Shown in pieces: positions 35,601 to 47,391 of a stretch of 64,000 nucleotides of DNA. Source of the DNA: Sweltsa coloradensis (taxonomy: Eukaryota > Arthropoda > Insecta > Plecoptera > Chloroperlidae); contig JAMZAV010001983.1 of NCBI GenBank assembly GCA_024449915.1, positions 1 through 64,000 of the forward strand. Reading direction: 5' to 3'. Below the pieces are notes generated by a model. The model made no database searches. It saw only the letters and a list, made by a program, of their open reading frames with translations, and was not told the DNA's origin. The stretch's first letter is position 1. Each line of letters starts with the position of its first letter. The position numbers and the translations under genes are program-made.

Positions 35601-37172
35601 CCTGATTTTTTAAAATACTTATGGAAGCTTTCATGAACATCGTAAAACAGTACTTATGTGTTTAAATCGATTTCTCGCAGATTTATCAAACATAGTTTGA
35701 TGCTGGGCGCATTTAAAATGCATAAACATTCAAACAATATATAGTGTAAGAAACTTGTCAATAATTGCCTACAGTGTACAAGGAAAACAAGTGTATTATT
35801 ATAAGCAGTATTATTGGTAGTTTTTAATGCCATAGCAACTATAATCCAGATACGCGAAAGCGGATCCATACCACATTGTTTCTAAAAAGTGTTGATATAA
35901 CACATAAATATGACGTTTTTCAATTGAGTGCCCTATGTGTGTACCAAATAACAAAATTCTATCATAAAATTTACGTGGTTCATAACAATGTGTGTCGGCC
36001 ATCTTTTGAAATGGCCGCCATTGGTGCCATTGTCTTAGTTAGTTTGACATGGCCCTGTTTAACAATCATTTTTCAATAACATGTTCTAAGTGTGTACCAA
36101 ATTTCAACATTCTGCCACAAATTTTCAAAAATAAGTTTTGTGGCCACCTTGTAAAATGGCCGTCATTGGTATCGTGGGGCAATAATGAGATTGCCCTACA
36201 TAGTCAATGAATTATCCAATTACATTTTCGTAAACTGTGTGCCAAATTTTATATGTCTATCATGAAACGCACAATTAGACGATATTAGAACACCTTTATG
36301 CAGGACTAATAATAATATGTATTTCCCTATAAATAATCCCACGATGTTCCCAGGATGACCAAATTGGCAAATTCATATAATTTAATTAGAAATTTGTTGG
36401 AAAATCCAAACATAAAGTCAGATTTTTTACACATGTTGTCAAATGTATGTATAATGTATGAAAACCAAGTGCGTGTACTAATCGCATGCCCAAAAGAAGA
36501 TGGCGTCGTAAAACAAACTTAGGCCCGGGATGCCAGAGGTTTACCCAAGATTTTTTATCCTTAAGGTATACCCTAACAGGATCAAAAGAGAAAATCTACA
36601 TAGGTCAAAATTCATACGAGACTTATGGCCCGGGACTGCGCTAGTGATAGAGCATCGAGCAATCATCTGACACTGCTCACCGCACAATTCTATTACTTGT
36701 CATGTAGCGTTCGGCCATTGTTATCTATGAAGACAGTCTAGAATATGAAATGGATGTGTTTTTTCATGCTCTACAACTTTTACTTGAAACAAATTTTCAT
36801 CGGATCGTTAGTTTCTACTTTATTTTAATAAATATGTAAAAACAATTAAGATATTTTTTTAAAAAGGGAATAATAATTTGAATCAAGTCAATCAAGTCGC
36901 CAGTAAATCAAAACAGGGCGCGCCAAACGAGTAATTATCAAACAACCGATTCTTATCAAACATTTTAAAACAATTTTGAGCTATTTCGGTCCAATACTTT
37001 ACTCAATATCGCTAATTTTCCATTCTTCGACAAAACAAAAAAATCTGAAAATTGATTTTCAAAATGGCGGATAACCCGCAACCGGATTTTTTGGGATTCT
37101 GTTGGGGATGTTCAGGAGATCAACCTGAACAAATTCCAAATGGTCCCTGCTTGTTTTTTTGAATGCGTGGGT
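32631..37172. mobile_element. Large palindromic element Q, 4.5 kb
   Basis: Terminal inverted repeat ACCCACGCATTC, then an A-run and AAGCAGGGACC; the inverse ends at 37172. The arms (32631-35330 and about 35390-37172) are reverse complements along their whole length with a few percent or more of differences and small indels; the centre is a loop of about 60 nt near 35360. The left arm is longer only because element R (33107-34028) sits inside it. Each arm carries blocks such as AAGATGGCGTCGT and CCATTGGTGCCATTGT. Short frames on opposite strands in the two arms (34649-34879 and 35811-36002) are mirror images and not genes. No target duplication is clear. Confidence 0.85.
33107..34028. mobile_element. 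Palindromic element R nested in Q, 922 bp
   Basis: Termini GACGACT and AGTCGTC; AATT stands directly outside both ends (33103-33106, 34029-34032). The right arm of Q (about 36683-36693) reads straight through the same point with a single AATT, which fixes the ends and the 4 bp duplication. Two arms of about 430 bp meet at a loop near 33541-33598. Conserved arm blocks include ACTTATCACGCTCTAAC and GCATATTACTCTATGC. No coding potential. Confidence 0.9.
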
Positions 37173-40100
37173 TAAGGCCAAAAATGAGCTTATTGCACTG
37201 TACTATTTGTATAGCTTATGGTTGTCATAATTGAAATGGCATTGAAGCTGGTATTCTTCTATGCTATTTTCTGATTAGATTCTCAGTTTTCCGTCGACTG
37301 TAATGCCGCATCTCGTGTTAGAGTCCTGAATCATTGAAGAGTCAATTTGACTTGATATAATCATAAGTAAATATTTTATAATCTTAATATATTTTTATTA
37401 GGATTGTGATTTTCGTCTACTAAATGATTTTTCAAAGAAGAATAGAAGCATGAAGATTCGCGTTCATATTTTCAATTGCGTAAGTTTAATTATTTTCCGT
37501 TTGCTGTTTATTTTACAATCCTCATAATAATTATGCTTTTGATTGGGATCGTCTAATGACTCTTATTAATTTGTTTGTCCTCTTCGTTTTTCTATTTTGA
37601 TGTTTTTTCTTCTTTTCCTATGTTTTTTCGTGAGTTCAATCACTTTTGATTTGTTTCAATTCTCATTAATATAAATAAACCTCTAGATGTTATCATCAAT
37701 TTTGTCTCAAAATTTGCTTTTTCACCCTACAGTAAATTATTTTGGTTGTGTGTTAAGTTCAATTCTGTTTAATTAATTTCATTTATTTTAATGTAAATCA
37801 GTGTTTAACTGAAAAGGATATACGTTAAATTAATTAATTAATTAATTAATTAATTAATAAACAAAAAAAGACTTTAAAAATGTATTTCATTATTGCATTG
37901 GTTTGTTACCAGACCTCGCATCATTTCGTTTCGTTGAATAATATTTTGTTTACCATGTCAGTTTCTCTTTGATGGTTTCAATAAATATTAATTACTCCCT
38001 AAATTTAATCATCGTCTGTGGCTTTTGAGGTTTCCAAGTGAAAAGATTCTAAAAACGACTATCAGATTTAACTTGGCTAATTATAACGTAGCTGTTTGAT
38101 GTAAAACATAATAGCTAATTTGATTAAAGAGTTAAAAAGTTTCAATCTTATTTATTTAAAGCTGTCTTGGGTTGTGGCAATCAAGTTAGAGGTTGTGTGG
38201 GTGTTTTTTTCTTGGCTCTAGTAATCAACGTTGAGACGAAGCGAGTTTATAAAATAAGACTGTGTCTTTTTAACTTTCAACTTAATTCTCGAAAGAAAAT
38301 TAACAAACTTGTGATCGTTGACAGAGTTTTCCGTCTCATCACTAATTCTCGGGTTTCTTAACCAGCGAACGATTGTCCCAGTTAAATTAACACCCCACGC
38401 TTTTAGCAACGACATTATTTTTGATATTTATTTTCATATTACTCCGAACCTCTCCAATTAAAATATTGTAAAACGTTAACTTGATACCATATAAATTCAA
38501 CATTTATTCAGTTTATATATGAATTTGCTTATTAAGATTTATTCATAAAATATATAATTTACAAACGTTGCTGGGCTATTTGGTATAGATTGTTTGTATT
38601 ATACACTTTCCGTAGACTGCGCATTGCATACCTGATCCACTCATTTGATTTCATTATCGTAGACCTACCTCTGGAAAGTGAGGATGGATTTCTCCAGAAC
38701 TTAATAGACACATTCGAATAATATATGGATTAAAATTAAAATAATTTTGTCGGGTCATTTCGGCACGTCGATTATTTATTCACTTATGACTTTTAATCTG
38801 TAATTTTAATATTCCTGGCCTCGAAAGCCTTCGTTTTGAAATATATAGATTGATGACTGTGTAGGATCGAGGCTCCCGTCAACGTTGAATGTCCATGATA
38901 AGAATAGAACCGCAACCGTATCGTTTACGCTAACACTGAGCCGGGTGTCTAGAACCTCGCCATTTGAACGCGTCTCTCAACCCATCTCATTTCTCAACTC
39001 GTATTCTAATAAACATTAAAACACAAAGGGACCGGAAATCAAGCTCTGTCTGTGTAGTAGCGCCAGAATCGTCCAGGGCCCGGTTTTGTTATATCATTTC
39101 AATTCGGAATTGTGTTTTACGTACTTTACTTAGCGCGTCTCGACGCTATACGGACTGAATGCGAGTTCCCTCTCATTGTATTAGTCGTGAAAATTGAAAT
39201 TTCACTTTTTCTGTTTAAAATTAATGGTGCACGGTTTTCCACTAGTGAATGCGGGTACTAGAATTAACTAAGCATTTTGTTAAATGTACAAGTGTGATGT
39301 ACGTCGGTATCTCGATGTACAGTCCTAAAGAACATTAATACAGCAATTGCAATCTCTCACTCATATAAGCAACGTATTTATTTATAACACAGACACTACT
39401 TGAAAAAATACATAATTGCTGTTAGTTTGTTTTTTAATAGTTTATACACGTGCAGATGTACAAATTGTGTGCTTCCTGTTTGAATCTGTGAATGCACGTC
39501 TGCATGCACAGCTGTCCCTACGCTGTGCTGGCAATGTACATACATAACTCTTGTTGTTGTTCCGACAATGCTCACTTCTAACTCGTTCAGGTTGTTTATT
39601 CGCCAGATATTTCCAGTCCGAGTACAGACGATCGTATTGATGTCAAGCAAACACAAACACCTTTCATACACAACAATATCTACATCTAAGATCATTTTGA
39701 AAATAACTTTAGATTTTATTTTATTTTTCACGTTCATTCCGTTAAATCATCGTCTATCTAAAACTAAGTTTGCAAACTCCCATGTCGTAAACTGAAGGCG
39801 AAGTGGTACAACAGTCAAACAAAAGAAGGGTGTATATCTACGTTGATCATAAGTCCTTGGGGCATCGTCCGTCCCACAAGAACTCACAACAACATTTGCA
39901 TATTCATGGGTTGAGCAATTTCAAATAAAAGTTGGGAGTGCGTTTAGCGACCATGCAATCTAGTTTATACATTGTACTAAAACAAAAGACGACATGGGAG
40001 GTGCTTCTGAATAAATCTGGTTGGCGGTGCGAGTCAAACGGGTAAACTAAGGACAAGTAAATAAATGCATTTTGAGAAATCCTTAGGTTCACGTGGGAAC

Positions 40101-40249
40101 AAACAAACAATTAAAGTATGATAATTGATGTATAATTCAAATGTAAATCAAACGCAATCGATAGTTACGCTAAAATCTGCTTATGGCGGAACAAAATGTT
40201 TGACGCAATGATAATTAACATCTACAGTAGGCTAGATCCCCAGTCTTGG
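37173..40249. other. Unassigned interval
   Basis: AT-rich up to about 38580, then of mixed composition. A minus-strand frame of 113 codons with a true ATG (39737 down to 39396) matches no family I know. No tRNA-like or fold-back element seen apart from the simple repeat below. Confidence 0.4.
37826..37859. repeat. (AATT)n simple repeat
   Basis: Eight perfect units of a self-complementary tetranucleotide, so the tract can extrude as a cruciform. Confidence 0.9.
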
Positions 40250-40617
40250 TTCACTTCCGTGACAATTTGAAGCCATCTTGAAAAGGTGAGTTTGCATGTT
40301 AAAGTATATGGGAGAGATTTGTAGCCCAAATATTTTTCAATATGGCCGTCAGGTTGAGGTGAGCATAATATTAGACATTAATACCAAATGATTACTAAAT
40401 TCCCGTATGCAATAACGTATTATTGTTTCTGTTTGTGCATTTCCATGCTGCACAAGCTAAAACCATATCAAACAATCCAGAAAAATACTTTATTGCATTG
40501 AAAAAGCATAAATTAAAAAGCCACATCGCCATCTTTAAAAGGTTAGATTGACACTTCAATTTGGTACGCTCGCGCCTGTGCAGACGTATTTGGTTAAAAT
40601 GATTAAACCGGAAGTGA
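40250..40617 (+). mobile_element. MITE-like element E, copy 2 (full length)
   Basis: Bounded by TTCACTTCCGT at the left and ACCGGAAGTGA at the right, imperfect terminal inverted repeats of about 10 bp. Internal sequence matches 697-1030. No clear target duplication and no open frame that could encode a transposase. Contains AAGCCATCTTGAAAAGG near the left end and its imperfect inverse further in. Confidence 0.65.
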
Positions 40618-41980
40618 TAAACGACATCCTTCCTAATCACGTGGTATAAACTTACATTTAAGTACAGGTTTTAATTCAACTTTGATACGATCTCATCAAA
40701 CGTAATAGATTAAGGCATGTATTTTTGTTTTCTATCTTATCTTTCGTACACCTGTCGCCGAGCCGTACTCTCACGCAGATCTAGCCATGCAGCCACTAAT
40801 ATCCCACATTAGTGATCCATCACAGCGATATATTTAGCCGCACGTGAGGAAACGGTTAGATAAAGTGCGCTTGTCCGTCTAATAGGGTGTCATTGTTTGT
40901 TGCTTCTAGTTGACTGGATCGGGGCCTCACGCCGGCGCGACGCATTTGAATCTGCCCACCAGACTCTAGACTGTCGCACCTGTTCGCAGCATCGAGTAAG
41001 TCTCATTCGTTCAGGATGTTGTTAGACACACGGTCAATAAACTGTGTGCAGATACATAATAACGCCAATGTACTTCGACAAGGACATGTAGCATTCACAC
41101 CTACATCTACAGACTGGAATCATTAAACAGAAATATGAACCATTGTCGAAATATAACTCTTATTGATGATATTGTCGTATTAACATAAGATTTTTTAAAA
41201 TTGAAAATAAATCAGTTTTTTATTAATTAATGGTATTATAATATTTGAATTGTATAACCATGTACTACGTTTGTACAATATCGCAATGCAGATTCAATAG
41301 CGAAGGAAAGAGTATTTCAATGTCAACTTTTCTAGTATTCATAGATTTTGTTGGAATGAAATATATATTTTTAAACGCTGTGATACTCTTCTGTTATGTC
41401 TTAAAATGTATCGAATTGCGCTTATATATATCGTAATGTGTCATGTCCGGTATTTTCAATTTAGTTTAAAAAAAATATTTAATCGGGTTTGAACCCGATC
41501 GTTTTATTAAATTTATTTTAAAATATATTCCATTTTTTTTTCTCGCCAACGGCACGTAGTGTTGGCAGTTGCCAATCGGTCACACATTCTAGTACCGACC
41601 ACGCTCGCCACCTACGTCGGTGATTCGTGATAACAGACCACTTTTATAACCGAGAAACGACCTACTGGACAGTTTTATTGAAAACAATATTAAAGTACGG
41701 CCTACGAAACCCTAAAATTCAAAATGAGATTTATGCTGTACTTTATTTTTTATGAAATACTCTTAACTAGATGAAATACATAAAACATGTTTTCAAATAA
41801 ACCATACAATTCGTTCATATTGAAAACAATAAAGATGTTGGAATTTTGTATTTAAAACAATAAAGTCCACTAATAATGCCATCCGGGTATTGTTAATATC
41901 CCTGCTTTAGCGTCTCGAAAACACTGCAAGCTGTCGTAACGTTCTCCGCAGATATTAATGACAGAAGCCAACAAATATAA
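40618..41980. other. Unassigned interval
   Basis: No gene seen. A near-perfect short palindrome (ATCGGGTT, TG, AACCCGAT) lies at about 41483-41500. Confidence 0.4.
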
Positions 41981-42150
41981 CCGACAGTGTTGGCTCAAGC
42001 GTAAAGCGCGAGACTCTGATTCGTGAGGTCGCGGTTTCAAATACCACCACCGGCAATCCTTACTGAAAGTATTTCCCGAGGTTGTTATCTTAGACAGCCC
42101 TCGGGCATTCTCTTCACAAGTGTCCAAATTCAAAAATACCTAGCTAGACA
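41981..42150 (+). repeat. SINE-like family A, copy 2
   Basis: Starts CCGACAGTGTTGGCTC exactly like the copy at 57485, then GACTCTGATTCGTGAGG, a mutated B box (CGGTTTCAAATACC), ATTTCCCGAGG and GACAGCCCTCGGGCATTC. The 3' end is indistinct. Confidence 0.7.
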
Positions 42151-43897
42151 CCTGAGGGCCATGCTTTGCATTCGGGGCATGCAGCTTTCACACAGGAATG
42201 TTTTTTTTAAGTCAACAATATTTTAGCAAACTTCTGAGAGTATGGCTTGAACATGGGGTATAAATTACAATTTATTGCAACTTTGGAATTAATCCAAAGG
42301 TATCCATAGGTATTTCATTGATATCGTTATTCAATTACAATCACTAATATACATACATAAATATAATTTTTAATAAACCTGAACATTAAAGCTTGGAAAT
42401 TTGAGAGTTGCAAATTAAATATGATAGTCAATAATAACCTAAACTAGAACAACACTTAATGGTGCAACGTTAATACTTGAATAAATTAATCGCCAATCCG
42501 TAGAAAAACTAAATTACACGATTTATTGAAGATTAATTTATCTTTTTAAATTAAATAAATAGTGCAATAAGTGTGAAATAATGTGAAACTGTGAAATGTC
42601 GAATTATTTGTCTTTTAATAACCTGATGTGATTGATGTATGTATAGTTTTCATTTCTTGTGTGTACGCCCAATTTTACAGGTAATGTGTTTATTTAATCA
42701 AGTAACCATTTCGAAATAAATTTATCTTTACGCCCATGTTATGATCCAACCAAGCATTAAAGAAGGTTCTAATTTTGTAAAGTTGGTAATGCCACGTATA
42801 AATCCAATGTATGGCGTAATTGAAATATATTGTGAAAAAAAAAAAATTTAAAAATTATTTATTATTTTTATTTATTAACAAGCTTGCCGTTTATTTTTTG
42901 GAATATACGATACTACAAACATTGCATATTCAGTAACAGATACCTACATAATAAAGATAAATTTATATCTTCAGACTAAATCAGTCCATAAAGACAAAAA
43001 TTTACGTTTATAAATTGTCATTTGACTATAAATTGAAAGATAAGTGTGTATTGGAGATTTTTAAAATATGAAATCAATACTATTATAAATACCCACTTGT
43101 TTTATATGTACAAATTCTATGTGACTAACCGACATCTAAAACTATGCCTAATTTTCATGTTCTATTTTTGTGTCCCATACTGATTACCAGTAATAGATGA
43201 AAATATTATTCTTCCTAAATATTCATATCGTTAATTTCATGAATAAGAGCAGTTTGTTTTACCTTGCAAACTTGCTGTAAAAGTTTTATTAGATATTACT
43301 GTCATTAGAGAATATCTTGGTACGTGTAATCAAACAGAGAAATATATTCTGAAGAGCGTTTTCAATATTGTGAAACTCGTGCTCGCTTCGAGTGTACAAA
43401 ACAAACATAATCGAGTCGTGTCCCAATTCAAAAGTAATAACTTCTTTGTAAGCTGACTTCTTACTAGCCTGGAGGCATCACATTATTAAGCATGCAAGTT
43501 CGTAAATGCAAGGGGTGGGTGGGTGGGTGAACTTTCTGTTCTATTCCCCAAGGCAACGGTAAAGGGGAAGTTATGGAAACGGTCTTCAACTGCATTTCAT
43601 CCTTCACGTCATATCTCCGTCTTGGAGAAGTTTATTGGAGGAAAGTGTGAAGGGATGAAGTCAATTCAATTCACGTCAGACTCCTCTGTTTTCGCAAGGG
43701 AAGTACATTCAAGTTACATGCTTAATCTCGCACGTCGTTTCTTCGTCTATTTCCTCTCAGGTATTTACGGGAGAGGATGACAGCAGCTCAATGTACAAGT
43801 TTTCTAGGAGGGTATGACATAGAGTTGGTTGAACTCACAAAATAGTAAATCAATGTACATTTTATTTATTTTATTCGCTTATTTGTTTATTTATTAA
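42151..43897. other. Unassigned AT-rich interval
   Basis: No gene or repeat family member recognised. Contains the G-quadruplex motif at 43513-43528. A plus-strand frame of 85 codons (43523-43780) lacks any recognisable domain. Confidence 0.4.
43513..43528 (+). other. G-quadruplex motif (GGGT)4
   Basis: Four GGGT units in a row, with an extra G in front. Four G-triplets with one-nucleotide loops are a known arrangement for very stable parallel G-quadruplexes. Isolated, not part of a recognised repeat. Confidence 0.85.
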
Positions 43898-44651
43898 CTA
43901 GGAAAACGCTTTAGTCCCGCCGCGTTGTTGGATGAGCGTAATTGGTGCATTGAGCTGCCATGTGTTATGCGGATTTTCTGTTGTTCTGTGAAAAAATCAT
44001 TACTAAGTCGAAGAAATTTTTTAAATTAATTTAAATTAAATAAAAAATTAACTTCATTTTTTAAATTATTCGTAATTTTTTTTTAAAGAAAAAAATCGTA
44101 AAATTGCGATTTTCATAAGAAATAATTATTCGATTGCGCTCAAATTTAGCACGAATATATTAATTCATAAAATTAAGTTTCTGTGAAAAAATCATTACAA
44201 TAGGATAAAGCATGGAGATGTTGTAAGTCAAAGAATTGTTTTAAAAAAGAAAAACCGTAAAATTTAAATTTTCATGAAAAATAATTTTTCGATTACGCTC
44301 AAATTTCACACGAATATTTAAATTCATAAAATTAAGGTTCTGTGAAAAAATCATTAAAATCGGATAAAGCATGTAGAATGATGATGTTGTAAGTCGAAGA
44401 AATGTTTTAAAAATCGAAAAAAATCGTAAAATTGCGATTTTTATGAGAAATAATTTTCCGATTGCGCTCAAAAACGTGGCAGTTCTAAGTTCAGAGATTT
44501 CGAAGGTCTACAGAAAATTTCATCGCAATTGGAGTATCGGTTTAGCCGGAATCGTGTTAACAAACACACAAAAATACAAAAAAAAGAAAAAAAAAGATTC
44601 GGGATTTTTTTCTCCAGTGTAGTGAAATGGAATCTTCGCTTCGCTCATCCA
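43898..44651 (+). mobile_element. Family D element, copy D7
   Basis: Uninterrupted member of the second D subfamily. Starts CTAGGAAAACGCTTTAG with the AACGC / GCGTT stem intact, then TTGGATGAGCGTAATTGG, about three diverged core modules with CGATTGCGCTCAAA, an A-rich tract near 44570-44600 and the right end GCTTCGCTCATCCA. Useful as the reference for the nested pair D5 and D6. Confidence 0.9.
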
Positions 44652-45229
44652 ATAAATATTTGCATTTATTTGTACAGCATTTGACATGTAAGATTAAAAA
44701 TAAAACCGAGAATGATAGAAAGAGCATCTGCCCCTTAGTACGTGAGTACCTGTCACCCTCTAATACAATATTTAATTAAATACAATGTCCAAGTTAAATA
44801 CAGTATCAAATACAACATCAATAAATCATATTAATCACTATATAACCGAAACTAAATAATACCTTTACTTGTATCTTATTGAAACTGGCTGAGCTGCCAC
44901 TCACTCTTGAAAGCAGGACGAAATTAATGAATATTGTTCTGCTCCACAAAAGACAATAACCTGCTTGATGGCTTCTTCTTTTTGAATATTTGTGCGTGTG
45001 TGTGTGAAAAATTATTACATCAATGTAAATTTTGGTAAATTGCAATTGTGGAACGTATGTCCTGTTACAATGTGGCCTGTTAAGCATGTGGTAAGATGAG
45101 GAATATACCACATGATTATAGGAGGGCAAAACGATATAATTAGCTTATAAAATCACCTCTGTAAAAATTTACTGTTTTATACAATGTATTTTTGGTTTTA
45201 CCTCAGTTAAATAGGCGTCTTTGACGCTG
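44652..45229. other. Unassigned interval
   Basis: No gene or repeat recognised. One minus-strand frame of 103 codons (45129-44818) without known domains. Confidence 0.35.
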
Positions 45230-45345
45230 TAAGGACGGTATATTTTACAGCAATTTAAAAAAGTGCCTCCACTAGGGATTGAAACCGGGACCTCGGCTGT
45301 CCGGACAGATCTGCTCTAAACAACTGAGCAATGAAGACATCAGAT
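45230..45345 (-). repeat. SINE-like family G, minus copy
   Basis: On the minus strand: TTGCTCAGTTGTTTAGAGC (A box region), CTGTCCGGACAGC (a perfect palindrome at the anticodon arm), a B box (CGGTTTCAATCCC), then GTGGAGGCAC and a T-run. Inverted partner of 45527-45640. Confidence 0.6.
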
Positions 45346-45445
45346 TAACTTGTCTATTTGTTGGTTTTCTAAACACACTGTAACTTGTGAATTATCCAAC
45401 AAATATATAAAATGTTGTTGTAAAGTGTTGTCTCAAATTTTTTAA

Positions 45446-45526
45446 TCGTATTGAGAGTCTACCCACTCAGTTACATAGCTTATTTTCAGTGGGGGACATT
45501 AAATTTAAATCCGACCAAGCCAACCA
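45446..45526 (-). repeat. SINE-like family B, 3' fragment
   Basis: On the minus strand: GGTTGGCTTGGTCGGATT, CCCCCACTGAAAATAAGC and GGGTAGACTCTCAA, the 3' blocks of family B. The head and upstream body are missing. Confidence 0.7.
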
Positions 45527-45640
45527 CGTAGGCGCCCACTAGTTCGCTAGAGCTACTGCCCGGACATCAGAAGTCCCGGGTTCAATCTCAGGTGAAGGCA
45601 CTTTTTACATTTCTGTCTAAAATACCATCAAATTATTTTG
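45527..45640 (+). repeat. SINE-like family G, plus copy
   Basis: GTAGGCGCCCACTAG, CTAGAGC, CTGCCCGGACATC, a B box (GGGTTCAATCTC), GTGAAGGCACTTTTT and TAAAATACC, the same order of blocks as the minus copy at 45230. It abuts the family B fragment directly. Confidence 0.55.
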
Positions 45641-45764
45641 TCAGGTCTGTCTAACCACCAACGAAGAAATACAAAAAGTCCGATTCATTGGAGCTAACCA
45701 GAATATAAGATTGGAAATGGGACTGATATTATATTATTATAAATCTTGAAATTATTATGCCACG

Positions 45765-46088
45765 TTATGTATTATATATTATACTTGTGACGCGCTGTGC
45801 GGAGAATTGAAACGAGTGCTTGCTTGGTGTAAAGCTCCTATGTGGATTGCGCAGCAAGGAAACACCTGTTGCGCGATTAGTCCCAAGCATCCTCCTCCTA
45901 GCAGACGCCATGCAGACGCCCAAACTTTCCAACGAACCAATGAACCTTATTTCTATTTTCACAATACAATAACGAATGTAATTAATTGTTTTCTCAATGT
46001 AGTCCATCAGCGGTTTACGATGCCCATTTATTCTATCTGCAGCAGCGAGGGAAACTAGGTTTTGGGTGATTAGTTTTTGGGCTAGCAT
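45765..46088 (-). other. Open frame of 107 codons, significance unknown
   Basis: From a true ATG at 46088; the frame stays open upstream to about 46217 but without another ATG. The product would be basic, with segments AAADRINGHRKPLMDYIEKT and ASARRRMLGTNRATG. No domain, signal peptide or membrane segment I recognise, and no defensible splice sites. It is the longest open stretch outside repeats and therefore worth noting, but chance explains it well. Confidence 0.15.
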
Positions 46089-47250
46089 TCGAGAAGATGT
46101 CGTAAAGAAGTAGCTAAGAATAACGCTGAATCTTCGTGGAAAGTATAGAGGGTGGAATATGGGCGTGGATCTATAGTGTTTGGAGGCAGAGCCAGCGCAG
46201 CATAAACACAACTCCAAACGTCACACAAATTGAATTTAAAACGCCTGCCAGTCTATTTTCTCGTTCGGTAACGTTTCCAACTTTAAACTTGTTACCTAGA
46301 TACAAACTGCGTTTCTCTTTCTTTATGGCGAAACACAAAAAAGTTGTTGATGAAAATATCAACGATTTCTCAGAATAAAATATACGGCTTCTCCTCGTGA
46401 CTAATAAACAATGGATTTATCGCCATTCACAGTTCGCTAAATATATATGAATGCCATTTTGTTGACTTTCCATTACATTTCCAATTCAAGAAACCGGAGA
46501 AATTACGTTGGGATTGTGTATTCAAGCAAAATGTAACTGACAGATTTGTTTAACATTGCCGAGAATTTCTAACTAGAGTCATTTTGTACGTGCTCTATCG
46601 GGGAGAATACGGCTTACGTGCCTCAATAAGCAGGTCAAAGACTTTGCATACGCTACGGAGTAATCCAAAGACACAACAAACTGCTGAAAATAAAATAAAT
46701 TTCATGTGCATCACGTTTTATCTACGTGAAATTTAAACTTCTTTGCGGAGGATCATTGGGTCTTAAATTGTCATTTTATATCTTCTTTGGCGATATGATA
46801 ATATATAGTTGTGGACCAGTTTCTACGAGAAGTCTCTAGTCTAGAAACTGTGGCTAGAGGCCAAGTTCTCAGCTATGTACACGCGCCGGCTGGTAATGTC
46901 AGTTTGTAGTGATCACTAACACAAACCGATGATGTATTGGCTTGGACCTGTCTCGAGCGAGGTCAACACTTGGGGTATAACGTGAAGGTTGATGTCTAGA
47001 TGTAGTGGTTGCAGCGAACACTTGATAATAATTACATTCCAATTTGTATTTACTATTTACTATTTAGTATTATTGTGTTGGTTGCAGAGCCACTATTGAA
47101 TAGTTTTCCGGCGAACAATTAATGAGTCAAAATGCAATAAGCACTTACTAAAGAATACATCATAGGTAAATAATACTAACACCTTATCGAGTAAGAAAAA
47201 ATAAAACCTGTAAAATAAACGAATTGTTCCTATTGGATTGTCCGCGTGAG

Positions 47251-47267
47251 ACCCAGCACCTCCACCA
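47251..47267 (-). repeat. 17 bp CCA-ended motif, copy 4
   Basis: ACCCAGCACCTCCACCA, one substitution from the copy at 6689. The following bases (ATGAGCTAACCAAGGTAA) resemble those after the 6689 copy. Confidence 0.5.
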
Positions 47268-47374
47268 ATGAGCTAACCAAGGTAAAACCGTACAACATTG
47301 AGTTTCAACAACGTGTGGATGATCATATCTCTTTGTTGTGCATGCATCTGCACTCGGCTATGCCTACAGTACAT

Positions 47375-47391
47375 ACCCGGCGCCTCCACCA
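47375..47391 (-). repeat. 17 bp CCA-ended motif, copy 5
   Basis: ACCCGGCGCCTCCACCA, one substitution from the copy at 6689, and 124 bp from copy 4 in the same orientation. Confidence 0.5.

Noticed and set aside
34649..36002. Similar proteins on opposite strands (ending in HFLETMWYGSA-like sequence)
   Set aside because: They are mirror images in the two arms of palindrome Q, not two genes.
32631..37172. Assembly artefact as the cause of the large palindrome
   Set aside because: The arms differ by substitutions, indels and a whole inserted element, which a mis-join of the same reads would not give.
39396..39737. 113-codon minus-strand frame
   Set aside because: No recognisable domain or splice context; not strong enough to call a gene.
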